DNA of 64,000 nucleotides from Gelidibacter mesophilus DSM 14095. GTDB taxonomy: Bacteria; Bacteroidota; Bacteroidia; Flavobacteriales; Flavobacteriaceae. The stretch's first letter is position 1; the number at the start of each line of letters is the position of its first letter. The DNA is taken from NCBI RefSeq assembly GCF_000423005.1, contig NZ_AUHD01000001.1, forward strand, positions 620,001-684,000, given 5' to 3'. Under the pieces are notes generated by a model that was not told the origin of the DNA, did no database searches, and saw only the letters and a program-made list of their open reading frames with translations. Below, piece by piece: positions 34,520 to 44,517 of the stretch. The position numbers and the translations under genes are program-made.

Positions 34520-36931
34520 TTATCTCAATTTAGGATACGCATCAGGATCTACCTCGTGCATCACGGTATAGACACTTTCAAAAATATCTTCGGTTGAAGG
34601 TTTTGAAAAATAGTCGCCATCAGTGCCATAGGCAGGTCGGTGTGGACGTGCGGCCAAAGTTTTTGGCTGACTGTCTAAATACTGATACGCATTCTGCTCG
34701 TTCAAAATCGCATTGAGAAGATAGGCGGATGCTCCTCCAGGAACATCTTCATCAATGACCATCATCCGGTTGGTTTTGGCAACACTTTTTACGATATCAT
34801 GGTTGAGATCAAAAGGCAATAAAGACTGTACGTCAATGACTTCAGCATCAATACCAACCTGCAATAATTCTTTGGCGGCTTCTTGTACCAATCTAAGCGT
34901 AGAGCCGTAAGATACTAAGGTGATGTCCTTTCCGGTTTTAAGGGTTTCTACCACCCCAATAGGGGTTTTAAACTCTCCTAAATTAAGTGGTAATTTTTCT
35001 TTAAGACGGTAGCCATTTAAGCACTCTACAATTAAAGCGGGTTCATCACTTTCTAAAAGCGTATTATAAAAACCTGCAGCTTTGGTCATATTACGAGGTA
35101 CTAACACATGTATTCCACGTATCAAATTCAAAACGCCTCCCAATTGCGATCCTGAATGCCAAATGCCTTCTAGTCGGTGGCCTCTAGTTCTTACAATTAA
35201 TGGTGCTTTTTGTTTGCCTTGGGTTCTGTAATGCAAGGTGGCCAAGTCATCGCTCATAATTTGAAGCGCATAGAGGATATAATCTAAATACTGAATTTCA
35301 GCAATTGGGCGTAAACCACGCATGGCCATTCCAATCCCTTGACCTAAAATAGTGGCTTCACGGATTCCGACGTCAGAAACCCTAAGTTCGCCGTATTTTT
35401 CTTGTAAACCTTCTAAACCTTGATTGACATCACCAATGGTTCCGGCATCTTCACCAAAGATTAACGCATCAGGATGCTTGTTAAAAATGGCATCAAAATT
35501 ATCACGAAGTACCAAACGCCCATCCACATCTTCTGCGGCTGAATCATAAGTGGGTAACACTTCTTTGATATGTAAGGCCGATTTTTTTGATTGGCTAAAT
35601 AAATGTGAGCTGTATTTTGGCTGAATCCGGACCATATAGGCATCAATCCATTCCTTAGTATTCTCTTTTTCTGCAGAATTTTCGGAGATGACATAGCGCA
35701 AAGATTTTCTCACGGCAGAAGCAATGTCTTTTCGGATAGGCTCTGAAACATTGGATAATTCCGTGATCACCCGCTCAATAAATACCTTGTTGGTGCTCAC
35801 ATTCGCTAATTTGGTCAGAAGTTGAATAGCTTGTAACTGCTCTTCTTTAATTGGGTTTTGATAACTTTCCCATGCTGCTTTTTTACCTTCTCTGACTTTC
35901 TTTTTAATGTTTTTATCAAGAGTATCCAATTCCAATTCTGTAGAAATACTGTTGGCGATGATCCATTCGCGCATTTTACGGATACAATCATTATCTCCTT
36001 CCCATTCTAAACGCTCCCTGCTTTTGTAGCGCTCGTGAGAACCAGAGGTGGAATGCCCTTGGGGTTGGGTTAATTCTACAACGTGAATAAGTACAGGTAC
36101 ATGCTCTTCTCTCGCAATTTTTGACGCACGTTGATAGGTTTCTATTAATTCAACATAATCCCAGCCCTTAACTTTTAAGATTTCATAGCCTTTATTGTCG
36201 TTATCGCGTTGAAAACCTTTTAGGATCTCAGAAATACTTTCTTTGGTGGTTTGATGCTTTGCATGCACAGAAATGCCATATTCATCATCCCAAACACTAA
36301 TGACCATCGGAACTTGCAATACCCCGGCTGCGTTGATGGTTTCAAAAAATAAGCCTTCGCTGGTACTCGCGTTTCCTATGGTACCCCAAGCGACTTCATT
36401 TCCTTTATTTGAAAATTTAGGGCTGTGTATGCCCTTCACATTTCGATATATTTTCGAGGCTTGCGCCAACCCTAAAAGTCGTGGCATTTGTCCTGCAGTA
36501 GGAGAGATGTCTGCACTTGAATTTTTTTGTTGTAACAGATTTTTCCATTCGCCTTTGTCATCCAAACTGTGGGTGCCAAAATGACCTCCCATTTGACGCC
36601 CTGCGGACATAGGATCGTGATTGATATCTGCATCTCCATATAAACCTGCAAAAAACTGCTGGATGGATAGTTGGCCAATAGCCATCATAAAAGTTTGGTC
36701 ACGGTAATACCCAGAACGGAAATCGCCGTTTTGAAACACTTTGGCCCAAGCCAATTGCGGCACTTCTTTTCCGTCACCAAAAATTCCGAACTTGGCTTTT
36801 CCTGTCAGAACTTCGCGTCTGCCCAGCAAACTGCACTCTCTGCTGGTCATCGCAATTTTATAATCACTCAGAATCTCTGATTGAAATTCTTCAAAGGATA
36901 TGTCCTTGGTCGTTTTTGGCGTCGTTTGCAT
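34520..36931 (-). CDS. Fused 2-oxoacid dehydrogenase E1 alpha-beta (branched-chain type)
   Basis: Thiamine-diphosphate-dependent E1 component with alpha and beta subunits fused in one 803-residue chain. It decarboxylates a 2-oxoacid, probably branched-chain, and passes the acyl group to E2 lipoate. The alpha part (about 1-400) has SGYYRDQTFMMAIGQLSIQQ, MGGHFGTHS, the thiamine-binding TIGNASTSEGLFFETINAAG and the phosphorylation-loop-like QPQGHSTSGSHERYKS. The beta part (about 460-803) has FGEDAGTIGDVNQGLEGLQE, RVSDVGIREATILGQGIGMA, HSGSQLGG, TVGVVETLKTGKD-like sequence and VDVQSLLPFDLNHDIV. Start at ATG 36931 is preferred: the in-frame TTG 17 codons upstream coincides with the promoter -33 element. 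E2 and E3 genes are not nearby. The fusion is common in Bacteroidota. Confidence 0.92.
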   Translation of the reverse strand: MQTTPKTTKDISFEEFQSEILSDYKIAMTSRECSLLGRREVLTGKAKFGIFGDGKEVPQLAWAKVFQNGDFRSGYYRDQTFMMAIGQLSIQQFFAGLYGDADINHDPMSAGRQMGGHFGTHSLDDKGEWKNLLQQKNSSADISPTAGQMPRLLGLAQASKIYRNVKGIHSPKFSNKGNEVAWGTIGNASTSEGLFFETINAAGVLQVPMVISVWDDEYGISVHAKHQTTKESISEILKGFQRDNDNKGYEILKVKGWDYVELIETYQRASKIAREEHVPVLIHVVELTQPQGHSTSGSHERYKSRERLEWEGDNDCIRKMREWIIANSISTELELDTLDKNIKKKVREGKKAAWESYQNPIKEEQLQAIQLLTKLANVSTNKVFIERVITELSNVSEPIRKDIASAVRKSLRYVISENSAEKENTKEWIDAYMVRIQPKYSSHLFSQSKKSALHIKEVLPTYDSAAEDVDGRLVLRDNFDAIFNKHPDALIFGEDAGTIGDVNQGLEGLQEKYGELRVSDVGIREATILGQGIGMAMRGLRPIAEIQYLDYILYALQIMSDDLATLHYRTQGKQKAPLIVRTRGHRLEGIWHSGSQLGGVLNLIRGIHVLVPRNMTKAAGFYNTLLESDEPALIVECLNGYRLKEKLPLNLGEFKTPIGVVETLKTGKDITLVSYGSTLRLVQEAAKELLQVGIDAEVIDVQSLLPFDLNHDIVKSVAKTNRMMVIDEDVPGGASAYLLNAILNEQNAYQYLDSQPKTLAARPHRPAYGTDGDYFSKPSTEDIFESVYTVMHEVDPDAYPKLR

Positions 36932-37367
36932 AAGGTGATTTTTGGTTATTGCAAAAGTAGTCAAATCAGACGGGTTTTGCAATCGAAATAGTTAACCTAG
37001 GAGTGAATTAACGTTTAATTATCATCTCAAAAGCGGTTAAAAGACTGGAGGTCAAATGCTGATAATTAAGTTGTTAATGTGGGGTAATTATAAATTGCGG
37101 TTAATCTGGCTTAAGATCCTTAAAGACTATAAGATCGTGTTTGGCGAGCTATTAAAACGGTTATTCCGCCTAGAACAATCGAGATATATAACTTTTAATG
37201 CTGAAAACTTCAATAGAGCATCTATCAAAAAACACATATATGGATAGCCGGTTCATCAAAAAGGTTAAACAAGGCAAGGCGGGCTTGTTATGGGTATTAA
37301 CTCAAACATCCCATAAATTGTAAATCTATGTGATGTTTTTAAAATTAATTGCGTCTTTTAAAAATGA
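36932..37367. other. Intergenic region between S9 peptidase and E1 genes
   Basis: It holds the E1 promoter at its left end. A 63-codon plus-strand frame (37056-37247) has no recognisable features and is not called. No terminator is evident. Confidence 0.5.
36952..36982 (-). promoter_or_regulatory. Promoter of the E1 dehydrogenase gene
   Basis: On the minus strand TTG (36982-36980), 20 bases, then TACTTTTG (36959-36952) fits the Bacteroidota consensus. It lies inside the only possible N-terminal extension of the E1 reading frame and therefore supports the ATG at 36931. Confidence 0.7.
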
Positions 37368-39734
37368 TTAATTTTCCAGCAAGGTCGAATTGAAAAGTTT
37401 CAAAATCCGTTTATATTCATCCGTCCAACTGCTTGGTTCTACAAAACCATGGTCTTCTGCCGGATAAACGGCCATTTCCCAATTGTCTTTGCCCAATTCA
37501 ATTAAGCGTTGCGCCAATCTGACCACGTCTTGAAAATGGACATTCACATCTACCATCCCGTGAGCGATGAGCAGGTTGCCCTTTAAACCTTCTGCAAAAT
37601 AGATGGGAGAAGAACGCTCGTATGCTATGGGGTCATTAAATGGTTCATTCAAAATATTGGACGTATAGCCGTGATTGTAGTGCGCCCAATCAGTAACCGA
37701 TCGTAATGCTGCGCCAGAAGTAAAGGTGTCCGCTTCATTAAAAAGTGCCATCAAAGTGATGAATCCGCCATAACTTCCACCATAAATGCCAATTTTATCT
37801 TTGTCAACCCCGTAATTTTCCACTAAATAGTTGGCGCCATCTACTTGATCTGATAGATCCTTTCCACCCATATGGCGGTAAATTCCGGTACGCCAATCCC
37901 TTCCGTATCCTGCACTTCCTCGGTAATCGATATCGATCACGGTATAGCCCAAATCGGTCAGTAAATTATGGAACATATATTCTCTAAAGTAAGACGACCA
38001 CCATTTATGGACGTTCTGTAAATACCCAGCGCCATGGACAAAAACAACCGCAGCATTATTTTTTACTGAGGCCTCAGGCACGTAAAGTCGCGCAGGAACT
38101 TGGGATCCATCTTCGGCTTTAAAAGTGATGAGTTGCGGCGCTCTCCAATTATAGCTTTTAAAAACATCAGATTGTCCTGAGGTCAATGGGGTGGCCTCAG
38201 TTTTGGCGGAATTCTTTTTATAATAAAGTTCCCAGGGCTGATTGCTGTAAGAATGAAGAATGGCAAGCGTTTTTTCGTCTGGAGATAGAGATACATTATT
38301 ATTGCCGGTCATGCTGGTCAATTGTTCCATTTTCCCGCCCATTAAAGGCATTTTATAGAAATGTCTTTCGCCAGGACCGACCTCAGACGTTGTTAAATAC
38401 CAGTTTTTCTGATCCTTGGAGATAAACGGATCAAAAACTTCAAAAGTTCCTGAAGTCAAGGCTTTTTTAGTGCCATTTGTAACATCTAAAAGATATAAAT
38501 GTGAATATCCCGTAGCTTCAGATTGAAAGTAAATATGTTTATTGTCAGGCAACCAGCCTAATGTGCCACCACCCATAGACCAGCCAATACCAGGTCCAGC
38601 AATCCAAGCGTCATCACGTTGGCGGTCCAAATTGGTCAAATCGCCAGTGGTTAAATCCAATTTTGCAATCCAGCGGTCTTTATTGTCTTTTGAGCGTACG
38701 TTAACGATAGCATGTTGTCCATTGTCAGAGAAATAAGCCTGAGACACAATAAGGTCGCGTTCTTTTTCTTCCCATTCTTTATCCGGATAATCGTTTACAT
38801 AGTCTGGTAAATCTTTAATCCCCGGAAGAGTATTCGTCGTAACTTGATACACCGTATCTTTTTCAAGATTGTAGATGGCCAATTCGACTTTTGTTTGGTC
38901 ATCACCAACTTTAGAACGCGTATTCAAATCTTTAGTATAACTTGAAGCATCAATATAATTAGGAACGATGGTGGCATCACTTTTACCACGTTGGAAAAGC
39001 GTAAACGTTACATATTTGGCGTCTGGAGACACTTGTAGGTTGGAGACTTGGCTATCTCCGGAATAATAGGTGTAGGCTTCCTTTTCCTTGCGTTCTTCCC
39101 TTATTTTTTTATCCAATTCTTTTTGGTCTTCACGCTCTTTAACCACACTCAGCAATTTGAGATTTTCTGCTTCCAAAAGCGCCGCTTTCTCTGAGGGTTC
39201 TTTATCTTTCTTTTTAGAATCTTCACCAGACTTAATCTGGGTCAATTTTTTTAATATGCCTGTTTCTTGGGAGTAGAGGTAGGCATTAGCATTGGCTACA
39301 AAAGCAATTCCATCTTCATTGGCCAAAAAATTTGGGTTGCTGATATTCTCTGGAAATTGCAGTAATTCAGTTTCTTTTCCTGATTTGATATCAAAAATTA
39401 TAAGTGTGTTTCCTTTGGAGTAAATCTTTTTGGTTTTTGATTTGTTAAAAGTTCCTCTGGCAAAATCAACCTCTTTTTCCTGAGTCCAACTTACTTTTTC
39501 TATTTTTTTAGGATTGGCCAATTGGATACGGTACAAGGAATCGGCCGGATCTTGGTCTAAGTTATAATTGAAATAAATGGCGCTGCTGTTCTGATCCCAT
39601 TTTAAGTCTGAAGGAAATGTTCCCATCCATTTTGGGTCTTGCATTATTTTTTCGACAGAAAGCTCACTCTGCTGCGCGTAACTGTTAATGAAAAGAAATG
39701 AGAATAGGAGGCTAAAGAAAATGGATTTAGTCAT
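37368..39734 (-). CDS. S9-family prolyl oligopeptidase-like peptidase (DPP IV type)
   Basis: Exported serine peptidase of 788 residues. The signal peptide (MTKSIFFSLLFSFLFINSYA) precedes a beta-propeller domain with lysine/glutamate-rich insertions (about 170-225), which gates access to the active site. The C-terminal alpha/beta-hydrolase domain has the nucleophile in GIYGGSYGGF (Ser near residue 652), acidic residue in AHGMVDVNVHF (near 731) and His in AEDHGFVEP (near 762). Together these make the S9 catalytic triad, so the enzyme should be active. It probably removes dipeptides or oligopeptides from protein-derived peptides in the periplasm or at the surface. Same strand as the downstream E1 gene, but with over 400 bases between them. 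The exact specificity is not visible. Confidence 0.93.
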   Translation of the reverse strand: MTKSIFFSLLFSFLFINSYAQQSELSVEKIMQDPKWMGTFPSDLKWDQNSSAIYFNYNLDQDPADSLYRIQLANPKKIEKVSWTQEKEVDFARGTFNKSKTKKIYSKGNTLIIFDIKSGKETELLQFPENISNPNFLANEDGIAFVANANAYLYSQETGILKKLTQIKSGEDSKKKDKEPSEKAALLEAENLKLLSVVKEREDQKELDKKIREERKEKEAYTYYSGDSQVSNLQVSPDAKYVTFTLFQRGKSDATIVPNYIDASSYTKDLNTRSKVGDDQTKVELAIYNLEKDTVYQVTTNTLPGIKDLPDYVNDYPDKEWEEKERDLIVSQAYFSDNGQHAIVNVRSKDNKDRWIAKLDLTTGDLTNLDRQRDDAWIAGPGIGWSMGGGTLGWLPDNKHIYFQSEATGYSHLYLLDVTNGTKKALTSGTFEVFDPFISKDQKNWYLTTSEVGPGERHFYKMPLMGGKMEQLTSMTGNNNVSLSPDEKTLAILHSYSNQPWELYYKKNSAKTEATPLTSGQSDVFKSYNWRAPQLITFKAEDGSQVPARLYVPEASVKNNAAVVFVHGAGYLQNVHKWWSSYFREYMFHNLLTDLGYTVIDIDYRGSAGYGRDWRTGIYRHMGGKDLSDQVDGANYLVENYGVDKDKIGIYGGSYGGFITLMALFNEADTFTSGAALRSVTDWAHYNHGYTSNILNEPFNDPIAYERSSPIYFAEGLKGNLLIAHGMVDVNVHFQDVVRLAQRLIELGKDNWEMAVYPAEDHGFVEPSSWTDEYKRILKLFNSTLLEN

Positions 39735-40030
39735 GAATATTTTAATTAAGTATAGAATTTAAAATCGGTTTTTAATACAGGAATTGTGCACTGTTACAAA
39801 CTTATCAAATTTCAATATATTATGAACTAAGACTTGGAATTAATTAAATTCGGAAAAAACTTAAACACAAAGGACGTCATTTGCCTTTGTAAAGAATGTA
39901 TGGGGCTAGAGCTGTTTTCCATTTGAACAGCCTGCCTTTGCTTTGCTGCCGATGGGTAGGCGAGCGGGAAGACAATGCCGATTTCGATATCGATATCAGT
40001 TAAAACGCGATTCTCAGCCTCGTTGAAGCA

Positions 40031-42862
40031 TCAATACCATTTCCGTCTAAAAAGTCCCAATAACGCTCGAGGATCTAAAGTGAATTTAATCCGGATCCGT
40101 TCGCTATAATTGGGTTCATCAACTTCCCATCCCAGATTGGAATAGATTGGAAAATAGAGTTCAAAATAATCCGTGACCAGATTGAGTCGAATTCCAGCGT
40201 CATAGACAAATTGTGGATCGATTCCTCTGTTTTTCACCAAGCCAATATCACCATACGCTTCAATATAACGCCAAATCGTAGTACTTACGTTGGCGGTAGT
40301 CATCCATTGATTGGCGAATGCAGGATCCAATTTCGATTTGAATCCCCCTTCCGCAATAATGATCTGCTGACTAAAAATACCTGAATCCTCGGAGCGCCCC
40401 AAATAGTTGTAATCAAACATATAATCAGTTGGACGGTCTAGGGCAAAACTAAAATAGTCGAAGTTTTGGTCGGTATTATTATATAGGAATGTCCCCGCAA
40501 AAAACCTAAAATTAAACTGTCTGTTTCCTTCTGTCAATTTGCGCCATTCATAATTCATCGCAATTTTCCCAAACTTTTTGGCCACTTGAAAATCATAATA
40601 AAATTGAGAAAAATCGATTAAGTGGGTATGTGCATTTACATATCTGACGTTAAAAACACTATAGTCTGGATCTGTCACCACCAATGAGGGGTTGTCTTTA
40701 ATGGTTCTGGAAATATCCAAATACCGCAAATTGATAAAACTGGATTTATCAGATCGTAAATTGTTGTTATCTCTAAAGAAGAAGGAGATGCTCGGACTGA
40801 TTTTGGTCACAAAGGCATTCTCTGCAAAAGAAGAGTAATTAGCGCTCATCCCATAAGAAACCCTGAATAGATTTTTATTCTCAATATGATGGGTATAGTA
40901 GGCTTGTGCGCTACCAGTTATGGTTTCGGAATTAAAAGCATATTTAGGACTCAATTTATAGCTAAAATTCTTCATTAACAGGGTTTTATTGTACACCTTG
41001 GCGCCTAAGGTAATCCCATCATAAATGTTGTTGTATTCTACCAAGGGCATAAAGAACACCTGATTATAATTTGGGTCTTCGATATCCTTAAACAACCGAA
41101 ATTGTAAGGGTTTGTTATTGAAAAATTGGCCTTTTAGCGATTTCCAATTATCTCTGAGATTATATTCAGGAATGGAATTATCATAATTCAGGACCAGTTT
41201 AGTGGCATCCTTACGAGGGATGGTCACGCTTTTAGAGCCGTTGATATGTTCAATCCATGTTTTTGAGATGACAGAATCATTTTTTAATGAAAACAGCGAA
41301 ACGGGCATGTCATTTTTTCGCTTATTCTTGATGGTAAAAGTTACAGAATCGTTGGTTTTTACAACATCCTTGATTCTGAAATCGATCTTTTTTCGGGTAT
41401 TGATATAATCGTCAAAAAACCAGTCGACATCTTTGTCAGTTCTTGATTTTAGCAAGTTTTTAAAATCGGTAGAAGTCGTGGTTCTTAATTGAGAAGCTGC
41501 CAAATAGTCTTTTATAGTGCTTTCAACAACATCAGAATTGGTAAAATCATTCAAATACTTCAAGCCGATCCCTGCTTTATATTTACCTGCAATATTGGCG
41601 TTGAACTTCAAGAGCTCATCTTTTGACAAATTAAGAGCTTGATCTCTATTGGTGCGTGCCATCTGCATAAAGTAGAGGTTGTATTGCTCATTAAAACTAA
41701 GATCGGCCGCATGGAAAGAACGGATGCCCCAAAAATCGGCCAAGGTTCCCAAGAGCTTAAGGTCTGGATAATTTTCTTCGACGTATTTCATCAAATAATA
41801 GATCTGAATGGCATCTTTTAACCAATAATCTTTTCGAGAATCAACTAGAAGCGTGTTGTCCAAAAAGTTTTTGAGTGTTGTTTTTAAAAGCTTGAGTTCA
41901 TACTGTAAGTTTCCTGGAAAGGGATTCAGGAATTTTGGCAATTGGTTCAAGCCATAGAGTGCATCTTTTTTATATTCTATATCAGTGACTAATAGATAGT
42001 CATGCGGATATTCTCCTAAATTTTTGGTTATAAATTGTGTGATTCTGTCGGTAATGAAAGCGCGGTCAACAGGCATGATATTGTCATTTTTTAAATTTGT
42101 AATGACCGTGAAATTGTCCGTCTGTACAAAATTAAATTTCGGAAACCGATTGACGTAAAGTTTGCTGTCCACGCGATCCTTTCCGTAATAATGGAAGATT
42201 TGTGTGCTATCTTTCTGGGTAATATCCTGAATGGCAAGCTCTGTATAAAGGCTGTAATTTTTTGGAACCTCTACATTTAAGCTAATATCCGCAGGCGGTA
42301 CAAACAAATCATCTAAATTTTTATTGCTGTAATAATGCCATTCACCATCATAAACCGCAGGAGTGATGTACCAATATTTTAAATTGAACTCTTTGTCATC
42401 TGTAAAGCCGTAATCTGTAAATATATCATCCGGAAACTGTAATTTATAATTAAGGTGAATTTGATAATATTGATCTGGCAATAATGGCTGAGATAACTCA
42501 ACTTCCACAACGTCTGGATGTTGTTTTAACCGTGTGTGTTTCTGTTCTTGATGGTTGATATCCGTTAGCGAGGTGATACTGGTGTAGCCGCGCATGGCAT
42601 TGGTGGCAAAATGAAACGTTGTGCTATATTCTTCTGTAAACCTATCGGCCAAGGGAGTTCTCTTTGTTGAGAAACTGTTGTTCCAATCGTTAAAGTAAAT
42701 TGTTTTTAAAGTATCAGATGTGTTGTTTTGGTAGCGAATAGTCTGGGCTATTTTCGCACTCTTACTCCCAACATTAAATTGCGCATCAATAGTGATTTGA
42801 TTCTGTCCATAGATCAGGACTGAATAAAAAATCAGAAAACATAAAAGGATACGACTTTTCAA
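40031..42862 (-). CDS. M1-like protein lacking zinc-site residues, fused to an outer-membrane barrel
   Basis: A 943-residue exported protein with signal peptide (about 1-19, ending VLIYGQ). Residues 20-~240 resemble the N-terminal beta domain of M1 aminopeptidases (ITIDAQFNVGSKSAKIAQTI, YFNDWNNSF, WYITPAVYDGEWHYYSNKNL). Residues ~240-570 resemble the gluzincin domain, but where HExxH is expected (about 322-340) the sequence is LKLLKTTLKNFLDNTLL, and the glutamate helix reads YWLKDAIQIYYLMKYVEE. No HExxH occurs anywhere. The GAMEN-type loop appears as YGLNQLPKFLNP. From about 578 to the end the protein has alternating strands typical of an outer-membrane beta-barrel (BamA/surface-antigen style), ending FRRKWY. 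Probably a catalytically dead domain on an outer-membrane barrel. An alternative is an unrelated metal site I cannot see. Confidence 0.78.
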   Translation of the reverse strand: MKSRILLCFLIFYSVLIYGQNQITIDAQFNVGSKSAKIAQTIRYQNNTSDTLKTIYFNDWNNSFSTKRTPLADRFTEEYSTTFHFATNAMRGYTSITSLTDINHQEQKHTRLKQHPDVVEVELSQPLLPDQYYQIHLNYKLQFPDDIFTDYGFTDDKEFNLKYWYITPAVYDGEWHYYSNKNLDDLFVPPADISLNVEVPKNYSLYTELAIQDITQKDSTQIFHYYGKDRVDSKLYVNRFPKFNFVQTDNFTVITNLKNDNIMPVDRAFITDRITQFITKNLGEYPHDYLLVTDIEYKKDALYGLNQLPKFLNPFPGNLQYELKLLKTTLKNFLDNTLLVDSRKDYWLKDAIQIYYLMKYVEENYPDLKLLGTLADFWGIRSFHAADLSFNEQYNLYFMQMARTNRDQALNLSKDELLKFNANIAGKYKAGIGLKYLNDFTNSDVVESTIKDYLAASQLRTTTSTDFKNLLKSRTDKDVDWFFDDYINTRKKIDFRIKDVVKTNDSVTFTIKNKRKNDMPVSLFSLKNDSVISKTWIEHINGSKSVTIPRKDATKLVLNYDNSIPEYNLRDNWKSLKGQFFNNKPLQFRLFKDIEDPNYNQVFFMPLVEYNNIYDGITLGAKVYNKTLLMKNFSYKLSPKYAFNSETITGSAQAYYTHHIENKNLFRVSYGMSANYSSFAENAFVTKISPSISFFFRDNNNLRSDKSSFINLRYLDISRTIKDNPSLVVTDPDYSVFNVRYVNAHTHLIDFSQFYYDFQVAKKFGKIAMNYEWRKLTEGNRQFNFRFFAGTFLYNNTDQNFDYFSFALDRPTDYMFDYNYLGRSEDSGIFSQQIIIAEGGFKSKLDPAFANQWMTTANVSTTIWRYIEAYGDIGLVKNRGIDPQFVYDAGIRLNLVTDYFELYFPIYSNLGWEVDEPNYSERIRIKFTLDPRALLGLFRRKWY

Positions 42863-43130
42863 GGTGCTATGCTAAACTTATGGGTTTAAATAAGTGTTGG
42901 GCGTGATGCAATTTTTAATAGCAAGAATAAACTTCAGACAACATATATACCGAATTTTTGTGGGTTGTGGTTTTCTTACGGAGATGAATTTTGGAACATT
43001 ACAGCTTTTTGAGCCTCTTGTTACAGTTTTTTAGAGTACATCTTTCAATAAGAATTGCGAAATGTACTCTAAATTGTGTTATTTACTTAACTCGTGCATC
43101 TTATGGAATTCCGTATAATCCATGGGTGTT

Positions 43131-43820
43131 TTAGAAATTGGGGCTTAACTCAAATTCTTTATAAAAATTGTTTAAGATTTCGATGACTTCATCAGGAGTA
43201 TCCACAAGATGGATAAGGTCTAAATCCTTGTCGCTAATATTATTGAAAGAGTCCAGAAGTGTGGTTCTTACCCAATCCATTAGACCTCCCCAAAATTCCG
43301 TTCCCACTAAAATAATAGGGAATTCTTCAATTTTGTTGGTTTGGATTAACGTGATGGCCTCAAACAATTCGTCCAAGGTTCCAAATCCGCCCGGCATTAC
43401 AACGAAGCCTTGGGAGTATTTTACAAACATGACTTTTCTAACAAAAAAGTAATCAAAATCCAAACTTTTATCAGAGTCGATATATGGATTGTCATGCTGC
43501 TCGAAAGGTAAATCGATATTTAGACCCACTGAAGTGCCACCTGCAATATGAGCTCCTTTATTTCCCGCTTCCATAATTCCCGGGCCACCACCAGTGATGA
43601 CACCGTAACCATGTTCTACGATTTTTTTGGCAACCTCCTCGGCCAATTTATAATATTTATGATCAGGCTTGGTACGGGCGGAACCGAAAATGGAAACACA
43701 GGGACCAATTTTACTCAATTTTTCATAACCGTTGACAAATTCCCCCATTATTTTGAAAATGGCCCAAGAATCGTTTGTTTTTATTTCATTCCAAGCTTTA
43801 CTATGTTTTTCTAATCTCAT
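43131..43820 (-). CDS. LOG-family nucleotide phosphoribohydrolase-like protein
   Basis: Rossmann-fold protein of the LOG (lysine decarboxylase-like, TIGR00730) family, 229 residues. The two diagnostic motifs are GGGPGIMEAGNKGAHIAGGT (about residues 80-99) and VMPGGFGTLDELFEAITLIQ (about 140-160, containing PGGxGTxxE). Members cleave the base from cytokinin nucleotide or other purine/pyrimidine 5'-monophosphates; many bacterial ones are of this type, though the old name was lysine decarboxylase. Start MRLEKHSKAWNEIKT fits. It is an isolated minus-strand gene; its neighbours give no pathway hint. Substrate not established. Confidence 0.9.
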   Translation of the reverse strand: MRLEKHSKAWNEIKTNDSWAIFKIMGEFVNGYEKLSKIGPCVSIFGSARTKPDHKYYKLAEEVAKKIVEHGYGVITGGGPGIMEAGNKGAHIAGGTSVGLNIDLPFEQHDNPYIDSDKSLDFDYFFVRKVMFVKYSQGFVVMPGGFGTLDELFEAITLIQTNKIEEFPIILVGTEFWGGLMDWVRTTLLDSFNNISDKDLDLIHLVDTPDEVIEILNNFYKEFELSPNF

Positions 43821-44227
43821 TCTATTTATATCTATATTTTATTGATTGTATGTGCTTCTAGTCTTCAGTTTTGATCTCAGTGTTCAATTTTTAATTTTAA
43901 AACGGCGTCTTCCAAGCTTCTTTTATCCCGTCCGCCGTCATTCGTCACCCCGAGATATTTCCCTATAAAGCACACAAATTTAATGGAAAATAAGATAAAA
44001 TCTCCATACAAAGGGTTTTAAAACAATTTTGTTGAGGATTATAGAAATAACAAAGTTTGCCTATCTCGCCATTTTTGAAACTTCCATACCGTAGGTGAAC
44101 CTTTTTAGAAATTACACCTTAGCAATCTCAATTAAAATGTCACCGTTGATGAAAAAAGAAAAAGGCAAATCAAAATTTGATTTGCCTTGCGTTAATTTAC
44201 AAAATGTAAACTGTTTTTTTAATTTTC
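43821..44227. other. Intergenic region between the LOG gene and the small membrane protein gene
   Basis: About 400 bases without a gene. It contains the terminator at 44150-44188 and otherwise AT-rich sequence with a GC-richer phrase near 43930 (cccgtccgccgtcattcg). Confidence 0.55.
44150..44188 (-). terminator. Rho-independent terminator of the small membrane protein gene
   Basis: Near-perfect palindrome with arms AAGGCAAATC (44162-44171) and GATTTGCCTT (44179-44188). On the minus strand it is followed by a T-rich run. It lies about 40 bases past the stop codon at 44228. Confidence 0.88.
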
Positions 44228-44428
<201 letters not shown>

Positions 44429-44517
44429 CTAAAGTTTCTAGTCCATAAAGGTGCTGATATCGATAAATTTTTAACATTATAGCTAATGATTTGTTTGTTA
44501 TATAGCCAACAGCACAA

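Noticed and set aside
37056-37247. 63-codon plus-strand frame
   Set aside because: Compositionally random, no promoter, no homologous features.
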